This document shows positions 37,425-45,654 of a stretch of 64,000 nucleotides of DNA, piece after piece (position 1 is the stretch's first letter; every line of letters begins with the position of its first letter). Location of the stretch: the NCBI GenBank assembly GCA_903839535.1, contig CAIMCT010000068.1, forward strand, positions 1 through 64,000. The letters run 5' to 3'. The notes below the pieces were generated by a model. That model had not been told where the DNA came from and made no database searches. It saw only the letters and a program-made list of their open reading frames with translations. Both the position numbers and the translations under genes were made by a program. Source of the stretch: an uncultured Desulfobacteraceae bacterium (GTDB taxonomy: Bacteria > Desulfobacterota > Desulfobacteria > Desulfobacterales > Desulfatirhabdiaceae).

Positions 37425-37958
37425 TTATTTGGGAGAGAGGATCATCACCATTGTTCGCCCTTCAAATTTGGCAGCCTGCTCGACTATAGCAATCTCCTGG
37501 GTTTCGACAACAACCTTTTCCAGCAATTCCTTGGCTGCCTGAGACAGCGTTATCTCACGGCCCCTGAAGACCACGGTTAACTTGACCTTGTCTTTTTTGT
37601 CAAGGAACTTTCGAATGTGATCAATCTTGGTTTGCAGGTCATGTTCGCTGGTCTTGGGGCGTATCTTGATTTCCTTGATCTGAAAAGTACTCTGCTTTTT
37701 TTTGGCCTCCTGCTTTTTTTTGGTTTGCTCGTAACGATAACGGCCATAGTCCATTATCTTGCAAACCGGAGGGGCTGCATTGGGTGAAATCTCAACAAGA
37801 TCAAGCCCGAAATCGTTAGCAACAGCCAACGCTTTGTATGTGGGGATTATTCCAATCTGGTTACCATCCGGATCAATCACCCTGACCTCTTTGGCGCGGA
37901 TATCCCGGTTGATATTGGTCTTATCGGTTTTGATGGGTCTTTTAGTTGTTGGGACTAT
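37425..37958 (-). CDS. infC: translation initiation factor IF-3
   Basis: Binds the 30S subunit, checks the start codon and initiator tRNA, and prevents subunit joining. 177 residues from the AUA start. The N-domain NINRDIRAKEVRVIDPDGNQ is complete only if translation begins upstream of the GTG at 37880. Between an in-frame TGA and that GTG there is no ATG, GTG or TTG. A perfect AGGAGG (37966-37971) is 7 bases from ATA at 37958. IF-3 rejects such codons, and E. coli infC uses AUU for autoregulation, so this is probably the same device with AUA. First gene before rpmI-rplT; thrS is not upstream. Confidence 0.93.
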   Translation of the reverse strand: MVPTTKRPIKTDKTNINRDIRAKEVRVIDPDGNQIGIIPTYKALAVANDFGLDLVEISPNAAPPVCKIMDYGRYRYEQTKKKQEAKKKQSTFQIKEIKIRPKTSEHDLQTKIDHIRKFLDKKDKVKLTVVFRGREITLSQAAKELLEKVVVETQEIAIVEQAAKFEGRTMVMILSPK

Positions 37959-38327
37959 GCCTGCACCTCCTCACGTTAACAAATTATAGCTTACACCTGC
38001 TGCTTCAGAATCAGAAATCAATTGATCCGAAACAGGTAAGCATCTGAAACTTGACGGTAACTGAGAATTTTGTTCCCAGTTCATCAAACAACTTTGAACA
38101 ATTATATCCTCTGATGATATATGACGACATGAAGAAATGCAAGCGAAAAATAATTGCCTGACATTGATTGCTGGTTTTGCTGCGATTTTACGGAAGCGAT
38201 TTCCAGGCCCAATGGTTCTGTTTGCCTTGACAGAACTGATTTTATTCCTATACTGAAAAATAATCAATCAACTTCTGCTTCTTGTTGCAAAGCACTAACT
38301 ACTTGTGGCAGGGTGGGAATATACATT
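37959..38327. other. divergent region between infC and ferredoxin gene
   Basis: No gene is supported. It holds the infC Shine-Dalgarno (37966-37971) and a stem just upstream (37989-38041, GCTTAC..CTG pairing with CAGGTAAGC). A perfect minus-strand TATAAT at 38101-38106 could be the infC -10 element, but no good -35 box is present. Confidence 0.45.
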
Positions 38328-38513
38328 ATGAAAAAACCTGTTATTGATTTAAGCGATTGTATTCTTTGCGGAGTATGCCAGGATGTGTGTCCGGAAGTTT
38401 TCAAGCTGAGCGCCGCCGGATACATTGAAGTGGTGGAAATGCTGGACTATCCACGGTTCTGTGTGGACGAAGCCATAAAGAATTGTCCGGCGGACTGTAT
38501 TGTTTGGGAGTGA
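38328..38513 (+). CDS. one-cluster [4Fe-4S] ferredoxin
   Basis: Electron carrier of 61 residues, typical for small monocluster ferredoxins. Cys11, Cys14, Cys17 (DCILCGVCQDVCP) and Cys53 (NCPADC) should bind the cluster. Cys21 and Cys45 match the positions that form a disulfide in related Desulfovibrio and Thermotoga ferredoxins. Earlier in-frame codons from 38154 are not convincing; the ATG at 38328 begins the conserved region. It directly precedes the HEAT-like gene with one base between stop and start, so the two are an operon. It could serve as redox partner for Nfn, but that is inference. Confidence 0.9.
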   Translation: MKKPVIDLSDCILCGVCQDVCPEVFKLSAAGYIEVVEMLDYPRFCVDEAIKNCPADCIVWE

Positions 38514-38514
38514 T

Positions 38515-39192
38515 ATGCCTGAAACAACCGTTTCGATCCGGGACATCAAAGAAACACTTCTGGCCCTGTTTTCGAAAGGAGTACCGGAAGATGCCTTGGC
38601 CGCCTTATGCCGCATGCCCCTTCGGAAAGTTGTGAATGCGCTGTTTCCTTTTTTCTGCAGCATGAATCCACTGCATTTCTGGCAGGCTATCACCGCAATG
38701 GGCACCGTAGTGTCCCTTCTGGCCGATGAAAACATTGAATCTGCCCGTGTAGTGATGCGGCGCCTGATGTGGAATCTGAACGACGAATCCGGCGGCATCG
38801 GCTGGGGGTCTGCGGAAGCTATGGGCGAAATCATGGCCAGAAACGACCATATGGCCGGAGAATATGCCTGCATACTAATCTCCTATATAAACCCCTGCGG
38901 CAACTTCATTGATCACCCCGCTTTGCAGAAAGGCATCCTCTGGGGCCTGGGGCGGCTGGCTCAAGCTCGACCCCGCCAGGCAGAGAGCGCGTCAGGGTTT
39001 CTGGTTCCTTTTTTAACCTCTCCGAATCCTGTCCTCAGAGGGCTTGCAGCATGGACCGCAAGCGCCCTGCCTTGTAATGGGACAAAGCCCTTGCTCATTC
39101 GCCTCTGTAGTGATAGCGAAGTAATCACCCTTTTCGTTAATGGTGAAATATGCGAAAGAACCATAGGCAGTCTGGCTCAATCGCACCCATGA
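38515..39192 (+). CDS. HEAT-like repeat protein (DVU0298-like)
   Basis: Soluble 225-residue helical protein. Segments such as WQAITAMGTVVSLLADENIE, VMRRLMWNLNDESGGIGWGS and ALQKGILWGLGRLAQARP have the helix-pair pattern of HEAT or PBS lyase repeats. The NDESGGIGWGSAEAMGEI block matches my memory of a family called DVU0298-like in sulfate reducers; its function is not known. GGAG before the ATG overlaps the ferredoxin stop region, so the ferredoxin and this protein are co-translated. No catalytic motif or cysteine cluster is seen. Confidence 0.75.
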   Translation: MPETTVSIRDIKETLLALFSKGVPEDALAALCRMPLRKVVNALFPFFCSMNPLHFWQAITAMGTVVSLLADENIESARVVMRRLMWNLNDESGGIGWGSAEAMGEIMARNDHMAGEYACILISYINPCGNFIDHPALQKGILWGLGRLAQARPRQAESASGFLVPFLTSPNPVLRGLAAWTASALPCNGTKPLLIRLCSDSEVITLFVNGEICERTIGSLAQSHP

Positions 39193-39222
39193 TTCTTTAA
39201 AATCATCCAAGGGAATTGCACG

Positions 39223-40587
39223 ATGAAACAAATGTCTTTTCGGTCAGCATGGCCGATGCTGTTTTTCGCCTGTCTTTGCTTTTTTCCTTCCAAACTCCCG
39301 GCTACAGACGTGCCACCGCTAACCATTTCTGATGCCATGCAACTGGCGGACAAGCAGAATCCCAAAATCAAGGCAGCGCTTTCACAGGTTTCAGCAGCCG
39401 ATCATCGCATCACGCAGGCCGAATCTGGCTTTTTACCCCAGGTATTTTTTACCGAAACCTTCAGTCATACCAACAATCCCCTATGGGCATTTGGAAACCG
39501 CCTCAATCAGGAAGCCATCACGCAGACGGACTTTGACCCTGCCAGATTAAACCACCCCGACCCCCTCAATAACTTTAATTCAGCACTTTCCGTGGAATGG
39601 CCTGTATATCGTGGCGGCCAAACACGGATTGGCGTGAACCAGGCCAAACTCGACAGACAGGCTCAAGACCTGTTTTTAACGCGAACCAGACAAGAAGTGA
39701 TTGCCTTGGCGGCGACTGCCTATACCGGGCTGGTTCTGGCTTATCACCATCTTGATGTCATCCATAAATCCCTGGAAACGGCCAGTTTACATCTGGAGAT
39801 GATACGCAAACGGTATGAAAACGGTCTTGCCGTCAAAAGCGATCTTCTCCGTACCCAGGTTCATATTGCCGAACTGGATCAGGATCGCATTCAGGCGGAA
39901 AGCCGAATATCAATGGCGATGGCAGCGCTTAACGCCGCCATGGGCGCTCCGGGAGACAGCAATTGGCGACTGGCGACCGGACTTGTAAAAGGCGAACCCG
40001 TCCCTGGTCCCATTGATGAATGGATCGGTCTATCCCAGTCCAGACGGCCCGATATGCAATACCTTTTGCTTCAGGAACAGATCGCCGAAGATGAAATTCA
40101 AAAATCAAGAGCGGCCCATCTTCCCAATATCAATTTGATCGGAAGCTATGAACTGAATTCGCAGGATTTCAGAAACAGCGGAGACAGCTATACCGTTGGC
40201 GCCATGCTACGGGTCAATCTCTACAGCGGAGACCGGATTAGCGCCAAAACCAGGGAGTCTGAAGCCATGCTCAGCCGGATACGAGCCATGCGAAACGATA
40301 CAGCCGCAGGCATTGAGGTTCAGACCCGACAAGCATTTTTACAGGCTCAAAGCGCCTGGAACCGGATATCCGTTGCGGAAGCTGCAGTTTCACAGTCCGA
40401 AGAAGGGCTTCGCATCGTAAGAGACCGTTATGAAAACGGGCTGCTCACCCTGGTCAGCCTTCTGGATGCGGAGGTTGCGCTTCAATCCGCCCATAACAAC
40501 AGATATCGGTCCCTGCATGATTATCTGGCAGCGCGAATTCAGTTATCACTGGCTACAGGAACGCTGGACCCGAATTATGAATTATGA
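39223..40587 (+). CDS. TolC-family outer-membrane efflux channel
   Basis: 454-residue outer-membrane factor of a tripartite pump. A signal peptide (FRSAWPMLFFACLCFFPSKLPA) is followed by two OEP repeats, each with long coiled helices (first ending GLAVKSDLLRTQVHIAELD, second GLLTLVSLLDAEVALQSAHN). These pair with the membrane fusion protein and RND pump encoded next. AAGGGA lies upstream of the ATG. The last codons (ending NYEL) and the stop fall in an A/T-rich repeat, so the original C-terminus may have been altered. The substrate of the pump is unknown. Confidence 0.92.
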   Translation: MKQMSFRSAWPMLFFACLCFFPSKLPATDVPPLTISDAMQLADKQNPKIKAALSQVSAADHRITQAESGFLPQVFFTETFSHTNNPLWAFGNRLNQEAITQTDFDPARLNHPDPLNNFNSALSVEWPVYRGGQTRIGVNQAKLDRQAQDLFLTRTRQEVIALAATAYTGLVLAYHHLDVIHKSLETASLHLEMIRKRYENGLAVKSDLLRTQVHIAELDQDRIQAESRISMAMAALNAAMGAPGDSNWRLATGLVKGEPVPGPIDEWIGLSQSRRPDMQYLLLQEQIAEDEIQKSRAAHLPNINLIGSYELNSQDFRNSGDSYTVGAMLRVNLYSGDRISAKTRESEAMLSRIRAMRNDTAAGIEVQTRQAFLQAQSAWNRISVAEAAVSQSEEGLRIVRDRYENGLLTLVSLLDAEVALQSAHNNRYRSLHDYLAARIQLSLATGTLDPNYEL

Positions 40588-40649
40588 ATTACGAATGAAA
40601 AGCGAATAGTGCTGGTTGAATGTTTTTTTAATTCATAATTCGTAATTGA
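40572..40649. repeat. A/T-rich AATTCGTAATTC repeat, family D copy 3
   Basis: AATTATGAATTATGAATTAC at the end of the TolC-like gene and AATTCATAATTCGTAATT before the fusion-protein gene form inverted arms about 30 bases apart. The left arm supplies the last codons and stop of the TolC-like gene. Confidence 0.75.
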
Positions 40650-40665
40650 ATCAATGGAGACTGTT

Positions 40666-41832
40666 ATGCTGAAACACTGTTTGATCTATGGAATGGCTGG
40701 CATGGTATTTATCCTGTTTTCAGGATGCAGCGAAAAAATTGAACCTGGCGCCGTAAAATCTTCTCAAGCGCGGTCAATCAAAGCGCCAGTGGCAGTGGCT
40801 GCAATCAACCAGGAACCCATTCTTTACGAGGCGACCGGTACCGTATCAGCGGAGGCGGCCAGCACCCTTTCCAGCAAGATCATGGGTGTGGTGAAGGCGG
40901 TTTATGTCAAGGAAGGCGACCGGGTCAAAAAAGATCAGGTTCTGGTGGACATTGATCCAAGGCAGGTCAGGGCCCAGCTTAATCAGGCGGAAGCCGCCCT
41001 TTCAGAGGCCAGAAAGGCGGAGGCGGCCGCGCTTTCCTCACAGCATGCGGCCAAAGCATCCGCCGATTTGGGCGGAGCGACATACAACCGATATGTGAAT
41101 CTGATGAAAACCGAGTCTGCAAGCCGCCAGGAATTTGACGAGGTCAGCGCCAGGTTTCGCCAGGCAGAGGCATCTCTGGGTCAGGCGCAGTCAATTTTGG
41201 AAGCTGCCCGGTTCCGGATTCAACAGGCTGAAGCGGCTGTGGCAGGGGCCAGTGTCGGTGAAAAAGATTCAAAACTCTTTGCACCTTTTAACGGCGTTAT
41301 ATCCGCCAAACTGGTGGACCCCGGAAGCCTTGCAGCGCCTGGAACACCGCTGCTAAAACTCGAAAGCACCGATGCATTTCGCGTGGACATGATCCTTCCC
41401 GAAACCTACCTTCAGTTTATAACACTTTCTCAAACCGTATCGGTTTCCATTCCTTCCGCCGGCAGCAAGGATTTTGAGGGGACGATCAGGGCCATTTTTC
41501 CCGCTGCTGATGCCGCCAGCAGATCCTTTACTGTTCAGGTAGCCATTCCCTTTCACCCGGCAATTCACTCCGGAATGTTCAGCCGGGTAACTCTTGCCCA
41601 TGGGAATCAGGAAAAGCTGCTTATTCCCACAAGTGCGCTCATCCTCCAAGGTCAGCTTACCGGGATTTTTCTGCTGGATTCCGATCAGATCGCCCGGTTT
41701 CGAATTCTTCGCACAGGCCGAATATTCGGAGCCAGTGTTGAGGCCCTATCCGGAATCAGGCCAGGCGACCGTTTTGTGGTGATTCCTCCGCCGAACATGG
41801 TCGATGGCTTTCGGGTGGAGGTGCCGTCATGA
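40666..41832 (+). CDS. RND efflux periplasmic membrane fusion lipoprotein
   Basis: 388-residue HlyD/AcrA-type adaptor linking the inner-membrane pump to the TolC channel. A lipoprotein signal ([16 protein letters not shown], lipidated Cys21) is followed by a barrel-sandwich half motif ([21 protein letters not shown]), an Ala-rich coiled coil (about 95-190) and the second half motif ([19 protein letters not shown]). The ATG at 40666 is preferred over one at 40654 that overlaps the GGAG ribosome binding site. It overlaps the pump gene by 4 bases. Family is sure; substrate class (drug, metal or solvent) is not readable. Confidence 0.92.
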   Translation: MLKHCLIYGMAGMVFILFSGCSEKIEPGAVKSSQARSIKAPVAVAAINQEPILYEATGTVSAEAASTLSSKIMGVVKAVYVKEGDRVKKDQVLVDIDPRQVRAQLNQAEAALSEARKAEAAALSSQHAAKASADLGGATYNRYVNLMKTESASRQEFDEVSARFRQAEASLGQAQSILEAARFRIQQAEAAVAGASVGEKDSKLFAPFNGVISAKLVDPGSLAAPGTPLLKLESTDAFRVDMILPETYLQFITLSQTVSVSIPSAGSKDFEGTIRAIFPAADAASRSFTVQVAIPFHPAIHSGMFSRVTLAHGNQEKLLIPTSALILQGQLTGIFLLDSDQIARFRILRTGRIFGASVEALSGIRPGDRFVVIPPPNMVDGFRVEVPS

Positions 41833-43598
41833 CCCAGCCCGGCATGGCAGGCAAGATCGCCGGCTATTTCATCAATTCGAAGCTGACGCCCCTGTTCATA
41901 ATCGCATCGGTCCTTCTTGGCATTGCCGCTGTTATTGCCCTGCCTCGCGAAGAAGAGCCCCAGATCATTGTTCCCATGATCGACATTTTTGTGAAAATGC
42001 CAGGAGCCAGCGCCAAGGAAGTGGAAGAACGAGCAACACGCCCCATGGAGAAACTGCTATGGGAGATTCCCGGTGTCGAGTACGTCTATTCCACATCCAG
42101 CCCCGGAATGTCCATGGCGGTGGTGCGGTTTTATGTGGGCCAGGATGAGGAAAAGTCAATTGTCCGCCTCCAGTCCAAACTGATGGCCAATATGGACCGG
42201 ATTCCACCTTCTGTTTCTCCGCCTTTGATAAAACCCCGCTACATTGATGATGTCCCGATTCTGGCCTTGACGTTCTGGGGAAAGGATGCAGATCATTACG
42301 TCCTTCGCCGGGTGGCTGCGGAAGTGGACGATTTGATCAAACGGGAAGAGAATGTCTCCATTACTACCCTCATCGGCGGATATCGGCGGCAACTGACCGT
42401 TGATCTTGACCCGATCAGACTTTCGGCCTTTGGACTGGATATTGGCCGGGTCTCTGCGATGGTCTGCGCCGCCAATCAGGAGTCCGATGCAGGCGCATAT
42501 CCTTCACCTGCTGGTCAAATTCGGGTTCATGTGAATGGATTTTTGAAAACCAGCGCAGATGTTGAAGGCATTGTCGTTGGCGCTTATAACGAAAAGCCGG
42601 TGTATCTTAGGGATGTCGCCATAATTTCGGATGGCCCAGGAGAGCCCGACCAATATGCTTTTTTCGGGATGGGTCCTGCAGCATCCGAAAAAGGGCTCCG
42701 CGCTGCTGATGAGTCAACAAAAGGCGTGTATCCGGCTGTGACTCTGACGGTCGCCAAGCGCAAAGGCGCCAATGCCATTTCCGTTGCGCAGAAGGTTCTA
42801 AATCGCGTTGAGGATGCCAAAGGATCCGTGATCCCAGGTGATATTCAGATGACCGTTACCCGGCATTACGGGGAAACCGCAAAAGAAAAATCAGACGAAC
42901 TGCTGCTTCACATGCTGATCGCTATTGTTTCCGTCACCATTCTCATCTGGTTTACGCTGGGGCATCGGGAGTCCGGCGTGGTGGCTCTTGCAATCCCGGT
43001 GACGCTGGCTCTGACGCTTGCGGTGTTCTATCTCTATGGCTACACCCTTAACCGCATTACCTTGTTTGCGCTTATTTTCTCCATCGGCATCCTGGTGGAT
43101 GACGCTATCGTGGTGGTTGAAAACATGGTGCGACATTTCCGCCTGCCCGAAAACGCCAGCCGCCCCCGTCTGGATGTAGCCATAGAAGCTGTGGATGAGG
43201 TCGGCAACCCCACCATTCTGGCGACACTTACCGTTATTGCCGCCATCCTTCCCATGGCGTTTGTTGGCGGGCTGATGGGTCCCTATATGCGGCCCATTCC
43301 GGTCGGAGCTTCCGCCGCCATGTTTTTTTCGCTTATGGTTGCTTTCATTGTAACGCCATGGGCGTCTTTAAGGCTTATTCGCCATCATGACGGCCCGGTT
43401 CACGCTGAAACCGAAGACTGGAGCACCCGGCTTTACCGGAAGGTCATGACCCCCCTGATTGAAACAGCATTCTGGCGCTGGATATTTTTGGCGGCTGTCG
43501 CGGCCATGCTGCTGATAGCCTGTGCAATGGTGGGTGTCAGCATGGTAAAGGTCAAGATGCTTCCTTTGATAACAAGAGCGAATTTCAGGTCATTATAG
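41829..43598 (+). CDS. RND efflux transporter, N-terminal part (frameshifted)
   Basis: First 589 codons of an AcrB/MMPL-type proton-driven pump. It includes TM1 ([20 protein letters not shown]), the first porter loop ([20 protein letters not shown]) and TM2-TM6 with [22 protein letters not shown], whose paired Asp act in proton transfer. A premature TAG at 43596 follows a missing base in the TTT run at 43565-43567. Re-reading one base back restores the expected [16 protein letters not shown] and joins directly to the next frame. Together the two parts give the usual length of about 1070 residues. Most likely a disabled gene or an assembly error; no standard slippery heptamer is visible. Confidence 0.9.
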   Translation: MTQPGMAGKIAGYFINSKLTPLFIIASVLLGIAAVIALPREEEPQIIVPMIDIFVKMPGASAKEVEERATRPMEKLLWEIPGVEYVYSTSSPGMSMAVVRFYVGQDEEKSIVRLQSKLMANMDRIPPSVSPPLIKPRYIDDVPILALTFWGKDADHYVLRRVAAEVDDLIKREENVSITTLIGGYRRQLTVDLDPIRLSAFGLDIGRVSAMVCAANQESDAGAYPSPAGQIRVHVNGFLKTSADVEGIVVGAYNEKPVYLRDVAIISDGPGEPDQYAFFGMGPAASEKGLRAADESTKGVYPAVTLTVAKRKGANAISVAQKVLNRVEDAKGSVIPGDIQMTVTRHYGETAKEKSDELLLHMLIAIVSVTILIWFTLGHRESGVVALAIPVTLALTLAVFYLYGYTLNRITLFALIFSIGILVDDAIVVVENMVRHFRLPENASRPRLDVAIEAVDEVGNPTILATLTVIAAILPMAFVGGLMGPYMRPIPVGASAAMFFSLMVAFIVTPWASLRLIRHHDGPVHAETEDWSTRLYRKVMTPLIETAFWRWIFLAAVAAMLLIACAMVGVSMVKVKMLPLITRANFRSL

Positions 43599-43600
43599 AT

Positions 43601-45049
43601 ATGCCGGAAAGCGCAACCCTTGAAGAAACCGCTGCCGCCGGCCTGGAAATGGGAGATTATCTGAAAACCGTCAAAGAAGTAATTGACTATCAGATTCATG
43701 TTGGAATCTCCGGTCCCTTTAATTTTAACGGTCTGGTCCGGCATTACGATCTGCGGAAGGGCGCATATATGGCGGACATTCAGGTCAATCTGGTTGGAAA
43801 AGGAAAGCGCGGTCAGCAAAGTCACGAAATCGCCAAGCGGGTCCGTCCGCCTCTTGAAAAAATCGCCAACCGTTTTAACGCAAGAGTCAAGGTAGCCGAA
43901 GTTCCGCCAGGACCTCCGGTACTATCTACATTGATCGCCGAAGTCTATGGCCCCGACTACGAACGCCAGCGGGAAATCGCCCTTCAAATCCGCCAGATTT
44001 TCGAGCAGACTGCTGGAGTTGTAGATGTGGACTGGTACATGGAAGATAGCCAGCCCAGGTTTGATCTGGTGGTGGACAAGGAAAAAGCCGCACTACATGG
44101 CATAAGCGTAGCCCAGATTGCAGGGACACTGGAACTGGCGCTTTCCGGAAAACAGACCGGCCTGCTGCACCAGCCCAGGGAAAAAGAAGATGTCCCCATC
44201 ATTCTCCAGCTACCCCTGAAGGACCGTGCTGGAATTGAAAAACTTGAGACCATCAAGATCGCAGGGGCAGCAAATCGTCTGGTACCGCTTTCGGCGCTGA
44301 TTGTGGCTAAAAAGACAGAATCCGAGCGCAGCATTTATCATAAGAATCTGATGCCGGTGGTCTATGTGATCGGGGATGTGGCCGGTGAAAGAGAAAGCCC
44401 TGTTTACGCTATTCTGGAAATGCAGAAAAAAATAGATGCCATCACCCTTCCAGAAGGGTATAAAATTGCTCAGCACACTGCTGGCCTTCCGGACAGCGAT
44501 CGCAAGTTCGCCATGAAATGGGACGGCGAGTGGCACATTACTTACGAGGTGTTCCGGGATCTGGGAATAGCATTCGCCGTGGTTCTGGTCATTATTTTTG
44601 TTCTTGTGGTTGGCTGGTTTCAGTCGTTTTCCACGCCGCTGGTCATCATGATGGCCATTCCCTTCTCCCTGATCGGCATATTGCCGGCTCACTGGCTGAT
44701 GGGCGCATTTTTTTCAGCTACCTCCATGATCGGCTTTATTGCCGGGGCCGGAATCGTGGTTCGAAATTCCATCATTCTGGTGGATTTTATTGAAATTCGA
44801 GTTGCCCAGGGTATGCCCCTTGACCTTGCAGTCATTGATGCCGGAGCCGTTCGCTTTAGGCCCATGATGCTGACCGCGGCCGCTGTGGTTGTGGGCGCAT
44901 CAGTCATATTGTTTGACCCTATTTTTCAGGGCCTTGCCATCAGCCTGATGGCCGGAGAAGTGGCATCGCTTCTCTTTTCCAGGATGACGGTTCCGATCCT
45001 GTATTATCTGGACAAACGCTGGGAAAGCGAACATGTCAGTAATAATTAA
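43601..45049 (+). CDS. RND efflux transporter, C-terminal part (frameshifted)
   Basis: Remaining 482 codons of the same pump: the second porter loop ([20 protein letters not shown]), docking region, and TM8-TM12 ([60 protein letters not shown]). The ATG at 43601 is inside the coding sequence of the intact gene and has no ribosome binding site of its own, so this is not an independent protein. The two parts should be treated as one pseudogene unless the base at 43565-43567 proves to be a sequencing error. Confidence 0.9.
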   Translation: MPESATLEETAAAGLEMGDYLKTVKEVIDYQIHVGISGPFNFNGLVRHYDLRKGAYMADIQVNLVGKGKRGQQSHEIAKRVRPPLEKIANRFNARVKVAEVPPGPPVLSTLIAEVYGPDYERQREIALQIRQIFEQTAGVVDVDWYMEDSQPRFDLVVDKEKAALHGISVAQIAGTLELALSGKQTGLLHQPREKEDVPIILQLPLKDRAGIEKLETIKIAGAANRLVPLSALIVAKKTESERSIYHKNLMPVVYVIGDVAGERESPVYAILEMQKKIDAITLPEGYKIAQHTAGLPDSDRKFAMKWDGEWHITYEVFRDLGIAFAVVLVIIFVLVVGWFQSFSTPLVIMMAIPFSLIGILPAHWLMGAFFSATSMIGFIAGAGIVVRNSIILVDFIEIRVAQGMPLDLAVIDAGAVRFRPMMLTAAAVVVGASVILFDPIFQGLAISLMAGEVASLLFSRMTVPILYYLDKRWESEHVSNN

Positions 45050-45654
45050 CTAAACCCGGAAAATGAAACAGAGAATGCGTGCAAATAGACACTAAGGGAA
45101 ATTAGTGGCTATTCCCCAGCAATTCTATTTTTGAGCTTCACAGCAACTATCGGATTCGAATCAGTAGCAAATCATATGTCTGAACTCGTGCAGCCCTTTC
45201 AAGGTTAATAAATAGGCATCAATTAACTAAATAAGAACTTACCGAACATTTAGAGTCGGAAATCAATACACTTGGCTATCCCCTGGCTGCTCTTTTTGGG
45301 TTCTGCGTGGCTTTGGTATCCTATACTGCAAACGGGCATAATCCGCACTTTCCTTATGCTCCCTCTCCCAGCGGGGGAGGGTTGGGGTGGGGGTCCAAAA
45401 GTGCAGATTGTGACAGTTGGCAGTATACATCGTTTTTTCCGTGCGAAAGATTATGGCCAATTGAATCTATAAGCCAACCTTCTGCGATAATCTCTTGCTA
45501 AATCATAAAGTGATCAAAATGTTCCGCTTACCAACAGTGTTGATTTATACCCCCTTGTGATGGAAATAAACGAGATGTTTAATGTTCATAGCACAACCTG
45601 GTAGCGGGTCAGCCGACTGAAGTCTGAGCAAGCTGAGAAGGTAACTACCATAGA
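45050..45654. other. 605-base convergent gap with repeats
   Basis: No gene is supported. It lies between the RND pump gene and the 1389-residue membrane protein gene, which converge. It holds two adjacent repeats at 45321-45397. No obvious terminator is seen for either gene. Confidence 0.5.
45321..45397. repeat. adjacent repeats: family G copy 1 and CCCTCTCC hairpin
   Basis: CTATACTGCAAACGGGCATA followed by ATCCGCACTTTCCTTATGCT matches 54083-54124. It is directly followed by a C/G-rich hairpin (CCCTCTCCCAGC and GGGGGAGGG) and GTTGGGGTGGGGG, related to the element at 49861-49964. Confidence 0.75.

Noticed and set aside
43590-43600. Programmed -1 frameshift signal in the RND gene
   Set aside because: No X-XXY-YYZ slippery heptamer and no evident downstream pseudoknot. 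A simple base loss explains the break better.
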